From Caprella mutica (lineage: Eukaryota > Arthropoda > Malacostraca > Amphipoda > Caprellidae): a stretch of 64,000 nt of DNA. This document shows positions 13,213 through 26,692 of the stretch, piece by piece. A model generated the notes under the pieces. The model saw nothing but the letters and a program-made list of their open reading frames with translations, was not told the origin of the DNA and did no database searches. Every line of letters begins with the position of its first letter. The stretch's first letter is position 1. A program made the position numbers and the translations under genes. Location of the stretch: NCBI GenBank assembly GCA_947561585.1, contig CANNZV010000864.1, positions 186,001-250,000 on the forward strand. Direction: 5' to 3'.

Positions 13213-14938
13213 AACTAGATTGCGTGCACTCGGTAGAGCGCATACCTTCGCCGCCGTTTATCCGTTTGCTACCAAAATCTAATAAACTGGTGACAGGATA
13301 TTGACTAATCGTCCCACAAAGATTCATGCCGTGGACCGACAATTGGGCTCAAGACAATTGGGCCCCGACAGTTGGGCCTGCCGAAAATTGGGCCCCAAGA
13401 CAATTGAGCACAAGACATTTGGGTCCAGGACAATTGGGCCCCAAAACAATTATATTATTTGCCCATTTTTTTCAGAGTTTACTGTATTAACTTAATTAAA
13501 GACCAAATTGCTACTGTAATAACTAGGGTTGTGACAATATGCGTTTTGTATAAAAATATAGTCTTGAGCATATTTAAAATAAAGAATATTCCTTACATGA
13601 AAAAAATATTCTCGTTATGAAAAATAGATATTTTTTTATAGAACATAATCTTAACACGAATAAATACTATTATTCTTTTAAACTTAAATAATTTTCTGTA
13701 CTGAGGTAGGTAATGTAAGCAACAATTTCCTAGTTTCAGTACCTCTACACAGTGAACTCCTGTGAAGTAAATGAGATAGGATGTAACCGTAGTTATTTTA
13801 GATAAAGAAACAAAAGAAATTAAGAATGCAGCTATTTTAGACATGCCGAAATTATTGGAAAATACAAATTGAATGTGAATTTTTGTGTATGTGAATTTTT
13901 GTGATTTTAATTATCTATTGAATTTTTTGAGGACTGTTCAGTGTTCAATATTGAAAAGTTTTATGAATTATTATTACAAAATGTATTCTCATAATCTCAT
14001 TTTATCCAAACAACTGTTCAATGGAACTTATAACCTTTAAAATTTACACATGTTTTACTAAATATTTGTCTCTGTCAGACGATGTACACTACACATTCGA
14101 TCCATTTGACTTGATTCAAAATAATAAAGACTTATCTAAATACTTCAATGATTTTCATTACATTGAAACATGAGATTAGCATCCAAATGTGATTTAAGGG
14201 GCTTGCTGATATATAATATATCAATTAAATCAATTGAATTTAAAAAATATAAACATATTATAGAGAATATAAAGCATTTTTCATAGATAATATTATCACT
14301 TCCCTAGTGATAACAAGGTTACACTTCTTTGTTGTGTCTTCTGCCCAATTTTTTCTGGGTTTAATTGTTTTGGGGCCCAATTGTCGTGGGGCCAATTGTC
14401 TATGGGCCCAATTGTCTGGGACCCAATTGTCGTGGGGCCCAATTTTCCTGGGCTCAGTTGTCTTGGGCCCAATTGCCCTGGGCATAATTGTCGGAGCACC
14501 AGTTCATGCAATATGGTTCAATACTTTTTGAGTTACTGAGTTATAAATGACCTTGACCTTTGGCAGGGTCGCTCCTAAAATTCTACCAGATGGTTCCTGG
14601 ACAATGTCCAATAGTCAAATCAAATTTCTGACAATTTGGTTTAATACTCTTTGAGTTATTGAGTTATAGATGGCCTTGACCTTGAACTTTGACCCGATCG
14701 CTTCCAAAATCTAATAAAATGGTTCCTGTGTATTGACCAATCGTCCCACCAAGTTCCATGCAATATGGTTCAATACCTTTTGAGTTATAAATGACCATGA
14801 CCTTTGACCGGGCCAATCGTTTCACCAAATTTCAGGCAATTTGTTTGAAAACTTTTTCAGTCAACCGAATAACAAGATGATAAATAAATACAAAAATGCC
14901 GTCAATAATATAACCTTAACGCATTCTGTAAAGGTAAT
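13213..14938 (+). repeat. Dispersed repeat copy 1, split by a nested insertion
   Basis: The left part (13213-13329) and right part (about 14503-14938) together match the element at 17810-18382. It starts with AACTAGATT and then a CTCGGTAGAGCGCATACC block. It contains internal sub-repeats of roughly 120 bp built around TTGAGTTATAAATGACC and CTTGACCTTTGACC. It ends in an AACAAGATGATAAATAAAT block and a CATTCTGTAAAGGTAAT terminus. The near-inverted ACCTTCGC and (in copy 2) GCGAAGGT at the two ends suggest a DNA element. The AGCTC-like GGTAGAGCGC block also resembles a tRNA D-arm. The class is unsettled. Confidence 0.8.
13330..14502. mobile_element. Foldback-like non-autonomous element nested in the dispersed repeat
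   Basis: The two ends are short tandem arrays in opposite orientation. The left array (about 13337-13450) has about seven units related to GACAATTGGGCCCCAA. The right array (about 14345-14500) has units related to GGGCCCAATTGTC. The outermost ends share CCGACAATT as an inverted terminal match. The host repeat is interrupted exactly here, and TTCATGC flanks both sides (13323-13329 and 14503-14509) as a likely target-site duplication of at least 7 bp. The roughly 900-bp interior is AT-rich with no transposase. Seen: the inverted arrays, the interrupted host copy and the flanking direct repeat. Inferred: movement by a transposase supplied elsewhere. Confidence 0.75.
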
Positions 14939-17378
14939 AAGGATAAAGATTGGATCAGAACAAGAGAAATTTAAATTTTAAACAGAACTTGCAAATTTTT
15001 TTATTCAACTGTTTTCCCAGAAGGAACAGGTGTTAACAATGCTTTCGACTGATGACAGACTGCCATGCATGTGTTTTAACCATAGGAAAATGAGACAAAG
15101 GCTCTTCTATCAGTCACTTATCTGCCTCTAAAGCTCGGCAATCGCAAAGCACTCTCAGTTAGAAGCCATTTAAGAAGAGTCTAGCTTTTCTTTAATCCAG
15201 GAAAAAAGAGGGCACAGACTATAATGGAATAGAGCCCTTGAGTGTACTTAGGGACTCTTTCTGAATCTCAGCATTTTTCAATACTGCCTAACAGAAAATA
15301 CAGTACAAAAATGAAACTACGAAAGCACTTCGGAAATTTCTAATTTATACTTCCATTCTACATAGAAAAAGAATGTATTTTGTTTATATTGTTTCCATAG
15401 TATAAAATATAATAAATTTATTCCTGTATTTCATAAATATTTGATTAATATTGTATGTATGACAAAGTGGTAATTTATGAACTAATTTACTTCAAAGAGT
15501 GTTGAATGAAAAGATTCATTGTCGTCCAATACATCTGTGCCAAGATATCTGATGGAAGAAAAAAAATGGTTATAAAATATACGTAATTTTTTCAATTAAT
15601 CAGAACAATTGGAGCAATGCACATATGTATATTAATTCACACAATCATTTCATGAATTATTATGTGCATCTATTATTTTAAAAAGAATATTCTGAATACA
15701 CTAATATCTTCGTCTCATTCCACATTCAATTCCACAGAACAAAACTTACGAAATGCCAACACTTTAATAAATTAGAACATGTGCTATCATCAAAATCAAT
15801 TCTTCACGCTGTGGAACTTTCAAAATTGTGCTCCTAGCATTACAGAGAGCTTTCAATCAACCGTCGCTATACTTTGTCAATATCTGTGGAGGTGAAACCA
15901 TGTCTAATCACACGAAATGAGAGCTTTCTCACCACTCTAATTACTTCCTCTAAGCTGGTACTCAACCAAAAAGCTTCACAAATTGTATGTCTCGAGTAAA
16001 TGAAGCCTGTGAATCTGTTCTGGCCTTTAAAAGGTCTTTCAACCACTTAAAATTGAATTTTGACTCCCGTTCACTTGATGCCACTGGATCAATTTTGTAC
16101 CATTATTGGATGGTGGGATTTTATAACTAGATCTCCTTATTGAAGCGTGCACTTGATATGAGAAAAAAAAGGTATTGTAAGTGAAATAGTTACCTCTTAA
16201 AATTACGTTATTGTAACACACTATGAAATATTAAAGTATTAAATATTTAAATGAATTTTAATTATATTAAATGATTATCAAACATGTTCTGTAACTGATT
16301 AATTTTAACATGAACAAAAATTAATTTGAGGTATGAAAAATTAGAACATGATTCAATATTTTCAGAAATTATTCACCTTTCTGTATCTAGAAAATAGTAC
16401 ATAAGCATACTTCTGAACTTTTAATGAATATTCTCATCTGACGTCAAAATGAGGCATTCAAAATCATCAATATTGTAATGAAGAAAATCTAGTTTATTAG
16501 GCTTTATTTTCTAGAACAGTGTTACCAGTGTTCATATACAACGACAGTTAATTTTGATATGTATAATATTACTAATGATATAGATTGATATATTCCTTGC
16601 TGTATATTAAGATTTCCCTGGAAATTCAATTCTTTATTTGCATTGATACTCAGTAACGAACTTTTAAATATCGACATCGTATTTTAGCAAACTTTCATTG
16701 TCTACATTACCATTCTTATCCATGATAGCTTCCTTAATTGAGGAGTCTTGTAAGTTAAGTAGGAGGTAATTATATACAGGGTTTGACACAGAACCATTAC
16801 AAAACTAGTCCCAAAATCTACTCGCGGCAACAGTCGGCTTAATATTCAAAGTAGATTGGCAATAATCAGAGAAAACTAGACAGCAGGCGTTTGAATTTGC
16901 ATACTCAAGCCATGATCATAATATAGGGGCTTATGTATTTTACATGCCACTCTCCAAAGTAGCAAATAAGAACATGGTAATGTTCTACAGACCTACTCTG
17001 TAATTCCTAAGAGATAACTATATGAATAATTCAGTAACCTCACACCTCTATAAATTATAGAAATTATCATAACTAATCCTTAAGAGTCATTTTTATTGAG
17101 CAAATAAAGAGAGTTAAATTAACAAATATAGTTTGCATTTATTTTTTATGTATAATGAATCTTAATGGTTTCTAAGACACAAATTAAAAGAAAAAATAAA
17201 GTACCAAAAAAAATTGAAAAGGTTAAATGAATTTGTAATTAACTTTTATCACCCATAAAGATAATAAAAACTAATCAACTGAACGTATAATATGTAAATT
17301 GCTACTCTGATTCTACAATAACAGAGATAAAACTTGCATGTAATTAAATGATGATATACGATGAGAAATTAAAATGTT
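14939..17378. other. Non-coding stretch, no gene seen
   Basis: A stretch at about 15040-15250 is somewhat richer in G+C than its flanks, but no frame stays open and I recognise nothing. The 60-codon minus-strand frame at 16039-16221 is not convincing. Confidence 0.45.
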
Positions 17379-17544
17379 GGGTAAGTTCCGAATTATCGGT
17401 CAGTACTTCATCTTCGGTCATATAAGAAAAAACAATATGAAAGTAATTGTTATTAGATAGCACTGTGTAATAATAATAAAGTTTATATCGTTTTTTCTTA
17501 TATGACCGAACATGAATTACTCACCGATAATTCGGAACTTACCC
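17379..17544. mobile_element. Small inverted-repeat element (MITE), 166 bp
   Basis: The arms 17379-17433 and 17490-17544 are inverted repeats of 55 bp that match at 52 positions. They start GGGTAAGTTCCGAATTATCG and enclose only 56 bp of A+T-rich sequence. The unit has no coding capacity, so it can only be a non-autonomous element. TA follows the right end and TT precedes the left end. A TA target-site duplication, as in Tc1/mariner elements, is possible if the left base has mutated. A related half-copy lies at 31290-31351. Confidence 0.88.
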
Positions 17545-17809
17545 TAGTAAATAATATCTGAACACTCTGAAATTATGCTTGGTCATATATCATTAATAGG
17601 ATTTCTCTCTATCGATAATATTTAACAAATGAATTTAAGTAGGTTTATAATTGTAATGGTCTCCAGTTTTGAATATTCTAAAATGGAAATTTCTTAATGT
17701 CAAACATTATGAAATATTACCAATATTCATTGTGACTCATATATTCATTAAGCAAATAGTATATACAAAATTAATTAGTTATACCTTTTAGTCTAATATA
17801 TTATAAAAG

Positions 17810-18382
17810 AACTAGATTATGTGAACTCGGTGGAGCGCATACCTTCGCCTCCGGCTTAACCCGTTCTCTCCCAAAATTCAAGAAACTGCTAACTGGATAA
17901 TAACCAATCGTCCCACCAAGTATCATGCAATATGGTACAATACTTTTTGATTTATCAAGTTATAAATGACCTTGACCTTTGACCGGATCACTTCTAAAAT
18001 TCTACCAGATCGTTCTTGGACATACACCAATCTTTCCATCAAATTTCAGACAATTTGATTGAATACTTTTGGAGTTATTGAGTTAAAAACGGTCTTGACC
18101 TTCGACTCGATCGCTCCAAAAATCTAACAAAATGGTTCCTGCATATTGACCAATCGTTCCACCAAGTTTCATGCAATATGGTTCAATACTTTTTGAGTTA
18201 TAAATGACCGTGACCTTGACTTTTGACCGGGTTGCTCCCAAAATTCTAGACATGGACGTATCGTTTCACCAAATTTCAGGCAATTTGGTTGAACACTTTT
18301 TCAGTCAAGCGAATAACAAGATGATAAATAAATAAATAAAGTCCGATGAAAATATGACCTTCCTGCATTCTGCGAAGGTAAT
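17810..18382 (+). repeat. Dispersed repeat copy 2, uninterrupted (573 bp)
   Basis: Same family as the interrupted copy at 13213-14938 and useful as its empty-site reference. It has the AACTAGATTATG start, a CTCGGTGGAGCGCATACC block, repeated TTGAGTTATAAATGACC and GACCTTTGACCGG motifs at about 120-bp spacing, a short (AAAT)n tract near 18326, and a terminus of CATTCTGCGAAGGTAAT. GGTTCAATAC at about 18179-18188 fits the pol III B-box pattern, but it lies far from the D-arm-like block, so a SINE origin is speculative. No coding frame. Confidence 0.85.
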
Positions 18383-21300
18383 TCTGATTACTTATTTAAT
18401 TACTCTACAACACACCATGTAGTAATTAATTTGTTTATAATATTATTGTTCATTTTTCCCAGAACACAATTAAAATTAGAAGAAAATAATTATTAATATG
18501 ATATACAATAGTAATGTTCTTACAATAATAAAGATGTAACACCTCTGTTTTATTTATATGGCACAACAACAATATCATCGCCTTTTCTGTAAATTTATTA
18601 TAATTTAATAATTAGTTTTTATTAATTGCTTAATATTTTATGAAGTATATTTACAAAGAAATTCAATAAATTATAATGAAATTATATTTTCAAATCATAA
18701 CATTACTATTTTCAACAAACTGAAGGTTTTGTACCTTTGAATATATATACTATTTCATGTATTTAATATAGTCAGGAATTTTATCTTTAATTACCATTTT
18801 CTATGTCGTCTAGGGTCTAATGGAAAATAATAACAATTTCTTTATTAATCATTATACATCCAAACATGAATAATTATAAGTATATACAAATTTCAGGTTC
18901 TCTCTGAAATGAACATTTGAAATACTTAGCAATCGGGCCAAAGATTACTACAGTGAAGATTGTATTGCTTATGTATACAATTCAGTTTTTCTTTAAAAAA
19001 GTTTATCTATATTTTTATTGAATGAAAGAACTGTGAGAATGGAATCAGTATTTGAAATGTTGTTTGTATGGGAAAAAGTATTTTTTGTATTTATTACGAG
19101 TGTGCGAAGATTAGACATAATTGTGAATTGTAATTTAATTTAATGGTATTTGTTTTAATTTCTCATAAGTAAAACAAATAATGACATATAGGTATGTCAA
19201 ATATTCAATATTTACATACAACAATTATATTATACATAAACTATAGTATTATAAGTTTATTTATTAACCTAATGATTTTTTAATGAAAATTAATGAATTT
19301 ATTTACCGCAAAGGGTAATTTTATTCTGATTTTTCTTTTAAAAGTATTTATCAAGTTAAAGCAACCTAGAAATCCTTCCTACTCTCGATTAAGGTTTAAA
19401 CATCCGGTAAAGAAAGTCCATTGTATTTTCTTTTCCTGAAATAATTACAGAATGAGATGCAAAAGGAAAAGCTCCAAAGCATTTTTTTCTTTTTCTAACA
19501 GCTTTGCATAATTCAAAATGTTTCCCAGAAGTCAACAGGAAAATAGCCGAGGTATGAATATTACACTCCATTGAAGAAGAAGTATTATAATAAGTTATTC
19601 AGGACGCATCTGGCGGAACATTGCTGCTGTTGTTATTCTTCGGCAGTCAATGTGGAGTTAACGGTCTAGTTTCCGAAGAGATGCATGCCTATCGTTTTCA
19701 TGAGGATTCTAAAAAAGAAAGATGTCTTCGGGTAGCGTGAAATACGAGGTGCTTGATAGTTGAAACGGCTGTACTTGTAAATTGCTCAGGAGATCTTTGA
19801 AGGTACGCTACGTGAATATTATATTTTAGTGCTTACTTCAGAGAATGAAAGTATCGTATGATGTAGCACTGTGAATATTATCTATACTAAAGACACTTTA
19901 CTAGTATATAGAACTATCTATTTATTTTTTCAAATCAATCGAAAATTGAATGTTTGATAATTAGATATTAAATATAGTGTAGAATATTTAAGAATTGTAA
20001 CCTGCATCTCGCGTTATGTATTTTATTTAACCTTTCAATCATTGAATAACTATTTGAAGTTCCCCTTTATTTTATCAAGTGACTGCATCTGCTTAACAAA
20101 TTGGAGTCTTTCATTTCAAAATGGTAGCTCTAAAAAACAGACCTGAAATCACTTTTCCGGTCTAAAAAAGACGTTAGTTTCGTGTGTCCAATGAGGCGTA
20201 CAGATGACCACCAAGATAATGCCGTATGTTCATCCTCGCTCTATTCTTCTTGCAGTCATCAGTCTTCAGCACAATGTTATTCTTGCGTGATGGAAAGGAT
20301 ATCCAGGTAGGTAGGGTTTCGCCACCCAAATGACAGTTTTGTAGATTGGAGGAAAAATGAGGTAGAATTAAAATATAATTGACAGGGCTGAATCAAAAGG
20401 ATGAAACTCTGTCTGGAATGAACTGTTTCATTTTGAGGTTGAAGTGAAGGTTGTAATTATTATGAGAAGATTGTTTTGTGAAAAAGAAATGGAATCGAAA
20501 GAGGATGATAAGATAATAAATATTATAAGATAAAAAATTACATAAAATTAAATAGCTGTATTTTTCGATTATATTTTTTAGAAATGTATTTGAGAATTCT
20601 ATAATCTATATATTTCATTACTATTTTATAATGTAATATTTAAAAATATAGAATGCTGTAATTGGAAAATATATTCACGTACTAAATGGCCAAATGATTT
20701 TGTACTTTGATAGTATGAAACAACGGAAAACACAATAGGCAATAGATAATTATAAGTAGTAGCTTCTGTTGAATAACTCCAAGATAATATACTAAAATAA
20801 TTAAGGCATTTTAAATCTACTACAACAGTTATTGAAGAGTGAAATTGTAACTTTTCTACACACATAAAAGGTGTAGAACATATGTAAAAGGTTTAACCAT
20901 TTGTGGTGAAAAGGTAGAACTAAAAGCACATTTGCACCTATAGCTGATCTCAGTTTTTCTCAAGGAAAACCGTTTAAAGGTTCAATATGACAAACGGTTA
21001 ACAGGCAAAGAAAAAACATTATGTAACGGCGATGGGAAATAACAGCTGAACTTTCCACTTTAAATAATATACATAATACCATCTGTGTAATTTACTATGG
21101 GATAAACTATATAGTATATTATATGGCTATCTGGAATAATAAATATTAAATGAGTATTAGAATATTGTTTTAAAAATCGTACTTATATTCGTTCCCAAAA
21201 ACTATAATATTCCAATAAAAAATAAATTTATATTTATTTATAATTCATGCATTCTTATATAAAATACTATAGTGAATAATTGTATTAAAAGTTAACGAAT

Positions 21301-24300
21301 TATAATTATTAATGAATTAAAATATTTATACAGTGGATGGTTTCGCTGTTAAATTCATTAGCGAATCACAAATCTATTGGAGAATAATTAATTCGAATTT
21401 ATAAAATTATAATACTCGGATATCGGCTGGAATACAATATTGTAATAAAGTAATTGATAGTATTTCTATTTAAATATTTATCCATTATAGCACGATAATA
21501 TTTCAAAATAATTCTTCATTAATTCGGTATATGTATAGATTTTTGATGAAAATAGCTAATACTGTATATTGGTATTGTAATTAAGAAAAATTTATGTTTC
21601 TTTCCTTTTAACTTTAAAACTATTATGTTGTTTTGCTATCAAAACTTTTTATTGATGAATGATTTATAAGTTATGGAATAAACAGAAAATGTACTAGCAT
21701 GTCATATCGTACTTGAAAAAAGAATTTACAGCAGTGTTTTCTTGCAATGAACTACCAGAATAACCGCTAATTTTTTCACAAGATTATATCTTAACTTTAT
21801 TATAACAAATATTCTCAGTTATCAAATCGTGATATTATTACAGCCAACAAAATTGAAAGTCAGAGGATATTTTTCCCCAGGCAGTAAAATCAACGCATAA
21901 GCTGTACAATGTATAAGGCAATTCTATCACCAATTTTCAACAGGGTGCAAGATTGAAACGTTCGGTAGGCGAGAAAAGTATAGAAATTATTCAAATTAGT
22001 ACAATGCTTTGAAGTTCATTGTCGTACACTTATTGTCACTGGCTACCCCACCTAACACTCGGGAGAAACAAAATAATTAGTGTTAATTGGACTCTGTACC
22101 GCAGGAAAGTAACGGACCACACGGGAGATGGGGATGGCATTGTCCAAAACGGGACAACTGGGAACTGAGTAGTTGAGAGCGTACGAATACAGTCACCAAC
22201 ATTGAGCTAATGTGTTGGGTTCTATTCCAAAGGAGTTCCTAATTGTGAAGTACTACTGAAATGTAGTAAAAACCAATAGTAAAACATAATTAATTAATGG
22301 ATAATATGATAGATAGGATAAATTTGACTGACTGGATAATTTATTGTAATGACAATATCATTTGCATTAACTCTATTTGTTTATGTTTTATTTCATAAAT
22401 TTATCCCAAAGTATTATGATTATATGAAGTTTTCACTGTAAACTATAAATAATTATTTTCAATTATAATGTAAGCATATTAATTTTGCACTATTGATTTT
22501 CTGTACCCTACCTATCATTAATAAATCAATAATGGAATACATTTAAAAAATATTTAATGAGTTCATGCTGTACCTAGATTCCCTCATCACCCAATTGTCA
22601 CAGCAGGCAGACAGTGGTCAGAGTGCCCATAGAGTCGGTAGACTTTTCACAAAGTTTTTGTCTTCTTTAGAACAGAGTGAGAAGTGAGATGTGTTTGTGG
22701 GTTTCCAGTCACCAGACATCTCCATCAGAAGCCATTGGTCTCTGCTCTGTGGTTTGAAGTTCGGTTTGAAGTTCGGTTTGAAGGCCTGTGTGATGGTAAT
22801 GTCTCTGTTACACTGGAAATGACTTGCTTCTGAAGCTGAATAGTTGCTATTTGCAATCATTCTCTACTTTTATAGATCTTAGATTAAAATAAATAACTTT
22901 GAGAGTTACTTTTTACAGACTTAGATTATGAACAAATTAAATATAAATGTACATGTAACAAAATATTTTGGGTACTAGATAAGTTAATATATTTATACAT
23001 CTTCCTATACGCACTCACATTGTTGTTTCGTTGTTTCATTATAGAAATCTACATAACGGTGTATGGAAGATTTATATATCACCCTTTATCTTTATTTATG
23101 TAAATAAGTAAAACAATTTTGAAACACCCACCATAGACAGCATCACATGTCATGTCAATCTTTCCATGCTCCGCTTTAGTGGAATGCAGACCTAAAAACA
23201 ATTATATGAGGTTAGTTTAGCGGCAAGGTTGGGGTCCTGGATTGGGGGGAGATTTTGATAGTGACAAAATGTATGCTTTCTCATTTTTACAGTAAAATAG
23301 AAGTATTCATGTGTAATATGGTAAAATACATCAAATAGAAATATATAAAATTTCATTAAATTAAAATATTGTTATCGACAGGTATTATATTAAAATAAAA
23401 TAAATAAAGGTAAAAAAATGGGGACATATGTCCAGGGGTGTTTCTCTCCACCCCAACAATTCTCTGCGTACTAGGTAGCTGAACTTTATATTATATGCTC
23501 TACTATTATATAATATTATAATACTTATTTTGTGTTATTAATTTTTAACTTATATTCGCATATGTTCGCTTGGCATTTGCGTAAGTTAATGCCAAGAATA
23601 AAACACTGACAAAAGTTGTTATGATGTCAGGTTCTTTCTGACAGAATATGTCAGTTGTTGTCAGTCATTGTTTGGTAGTAATGGTATTTATTAAACTATG
23701 AAATCTATTTCAATTATAATTCACACCATAATAATAATTTTAAATCATAACATTTTTAAATAATAATAATTTATATTTTTGAATAATAATATTTTCCGAT
23801 AAAAAGTATTTATAATATAGAAACAGTATAAATCAAAGGTCTCTGAACAAGTTTTATCACAAGACAAATAACTGTTGAGCAAGTTCAAGAAAAGAGAACA
23901 AGTTAGATCTGAAATAGAAAAAAATCATATGAACACTATTCATTAAAAGTAGGTATCTATTAAATTAATTATACTCGTAATTGAAAAACCTAATATTTAA
24001 AATTTAAATATTCAGAACAGAGTTTCAATTTTTGCATGGTTGAAAGAGTGTTAAATTTATACATAGTAATAAGTAAAAATTATTAATTAATGAAATGATT
24101 ATATCCAATGACAAACTTACAATGTTTATAAATATTCTGCACATCATTTTCTAATATAGTTACGATCGATGACTTTGCGAACCAAGGCTTTCTTTAATAG
24201 AGCCACAGACCTCAAAATATAGAGGTAGATAATATTCGCGTATATATACACATACATCTTGGTAGGTAGATTATTTAGCTCCTGGGGGCTATTCACCAGC

Positions 24301-25129
24301 AGCTGGCTTAGGTGTCCTGATTTAGATGACTTGGTAATTTGTAGCAATTATTTAGATACAAGAAGTATCGTGAGCCTAATGAAATTGTAGAATAATAGTT
24401 ACACCAATAAAATTCAGCAATAACTTATGTTAAATGTTATTCGTAGGTATTAAACGTCATCTAATACATACATTGAAACAGCTAATTAACAATAGAAGTA
24501 TGGTTAATCGCTATTTCAGATATGAATCTATAGTTCATGAAATCTGTTTTCTTTTGAACGATTGAATGAAAAAAAAAGTAAAAGAAAATTGGTTAATATT
24601 AGATATAAGAAACTTTTCAGTATGTGCACTAAAATCTCATAATAGGAAAAATTCGTTCATATCATAAATTTAATATTTGCAAAACCGACCAATAACCTTC
24701 TATTTATTGGATCGAGGAATAGCAGCCACATGCTGAGTAATATTTACAAATATATATACTACATATACCCAATTTAATAACACAATAATTATACTATGAA
24801 ATGAATTATAAACTATTATATTTCAAACTGATATACCGTATAATATCAATAAACAAATATTGTTTGTATATGATTCAGAGATGACGTTTACTAATTATTC
24901 GTATTCTCCAATCACACGGTTTGTATTTTTATTTCACGGTTTATCACACGGTACTTATCAACAATTTTTAAAGCTGTTATTTTAATCATGTTTTTAAGTA
25001 AATTTTTCATAATTTTTCTTCAAATAGAATCTTTGTTCAAGGTACCATCAAAGAAAACTGTTTCCGCAATTGATTAAAACAGTTTACTAATTGATTGAAA
25101 AGATTCAAACTCAACGGGAAATCCATATT
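18383..25129. other. Gene-poor stretch with a few GC-richer islands
   Basis: No supported gene. Islands richer in G+C than their surroundings lie at about 19595-19810, 20180-20360, 22010-22230 and 22565-22860. The last carries three consecutive copies of GGTTTGAAGTTC at 22751-22783 and an 80-codon minus-strand frame (22618-22860) with no recognisable domain. These could be exons of a gene with large introns, non-coding RNA, or conserved regulatory DNA. The sequence alone does not decide. Confidence 0.4.
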
Positions 25130-25362
25130 ATTAGAGGTTATTCAAACTCTGCGTTGAAGATTTAATAGATTAATCAATACTAATAAAATATAGGATAGAT
25201 AGCTGAAATAGAAAGGCGGTATCCAACATACAACCATTGGACATAAAATTCATAGTCAGGTCCAGGTTTACCACCCTTCTCCTGATGATGAATAGAAATC
25301 TTTCTATTCGAAAGCTTGAAAACTGAAAAAACCTTCAACGCAGATCTTAAATAAACTCTAAT
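25130..25362. mobile_element. Inverted-repeat unit (233 bp) enclosing a hammerhead-like motif
   Basis: Arms at 25130-25159 and 25333-25362 are inverted repeats that match at 26 of 30 positions (inner ends CTGCGTTGAAG and CTTCAACGCAG). Inside, CTGATGA at 25282-25288 is followed after one base by a perfect 8-bp hairpin (GAATAGAA, loop ATCT, TTCTATTC) and then directly by GAAA at 25310-25313. Hammerhead ribozymes, including those in Penelope-like retroelements, have this order: CUGAUGA, stem II, GAAA. The extra base, the CTG where a cleavable UH is expected, and a poor stem I argue that it is a relic or a coincidence. Confidence 0.45.
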
Positions 25363-26692
25363 ATTATAGTTTACTAATTCTATATTACAAAAAAGAAACT
25401 TTATTAATTGCAATGTGTGTAGATATTTAAAATTTGGTCTGGATAAACGATGAAAAATTTGCAAGATTTGAAAATAACAGCAGAAAGGAAAACTGTGATT
25501 TGTGAAATTAAAATCATACTGAGACTCTTTTCATTGATAGTACCTCAAAGATAAACAGGATTTGATTATATATTTTTTCAACCCCATCTGTTATTATGTT
25601 GTCAATTAGTTCTAAATAGCTTCAAATTTTTATTTTCTTTGTTTAAATCAATTCAGAAACGCCCTGCATAAAAGAAAAAAGAATTGCCGAATTTTTGAAA
25701 TGGACTTTTGATTTTCTCTCAATAAAGTATTATGAAATGAATACACGGATAAAATACATTTTGAGAGATGTGTTATTCCATATGTTAACAAATTAGGTCA
25801 ATTTCGCTGGTTATTTTAGATGAATATATGTTCAATTTTACATAAACATACAATCTACTCTTTATAAACAATTTTAAATACATTTATAGCATTAAAATAA
25901 AATAACACAGAATAAATTAATATATAGAAGCAAAGATATCCAAATAAATAGAAAGGTCTAGATAAATAGAAGCATTAAATCATCGAAACTTTACTTCAAC
26001 TGCAAGGGTACAACATCACACCATTGCTAAAGTTTGCGCCGGTACAATCAATTTGCAGATGAACTCCAGTCTGAAAAGAGTGGCAAATAAATGGTCTGAT
26101 TTGCAAATAGTTCGTGACAATCAATTAGAGTTTTTTCTCCCTTTGAGACAGACCGGATAATTGTTCTGGAGGAGATATATTGTCTGAGAGAGTGTTTGCT
26201 GTGCCGCCAAAATGCCGAGAAACTAATCCTCTTATTTAGCCAAAGTGTCTGTAGTTCAATCTGCGGTAAACTCTTTTTTGGAGGCGTGTGATAAGGCAGT
26301 TAGTGCTGAATGACTTGAATATTGTCATTTGATTTTTGAAGACAACACGTTAGATAGGTGTGATGGTGAAAGAGATGATTCGTGTAACGATGAGAATAGT
26401 ATTAGAATTAGACTCAATTCGTATATTATAACTATTTTGTTATATCAATTTTAAAGAATACGTACTGCGAACTGACATACATTATTCAAATTTACAAATG
26501 AATATTTTAAATTTATATTATAAAGGATCTCGAAATGTATCAAACAGCCTAAACCGGTTGAATATTAAAAAAAAACTTTGAAAGGAAGATAATTTCAAGT
26601 AGCTATATTTGATTTCGATTCCACTTTAGAATTGATCCAGTAGTTGATTGCGTTAAACACTCTATTTTCCCAACGTTATTAAGTAATTATTA
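25363..26692. other. Non-coding stretch, no gene seen
   Basis: A GC-richer segment at about 26000-26310 stands out from the A+T-rich flanks but has no frame that remains open. Nothing else is identifiable. Confidence 0.4.

Noticed and set aside
13213..13260. tRNA gene, from the CTCGGTAGAGCGC block
   Set aside because: No acceptor stem, anticodon arm or T-arm can be folded around it. It is part of a dispersed repeat.
14258..14531. Three overlapping frames on both strands near 14.3-14.5 kb
   Set aside because: All are readings of the right-hand GGGCCCAATTGTC array of the foldback-like element.
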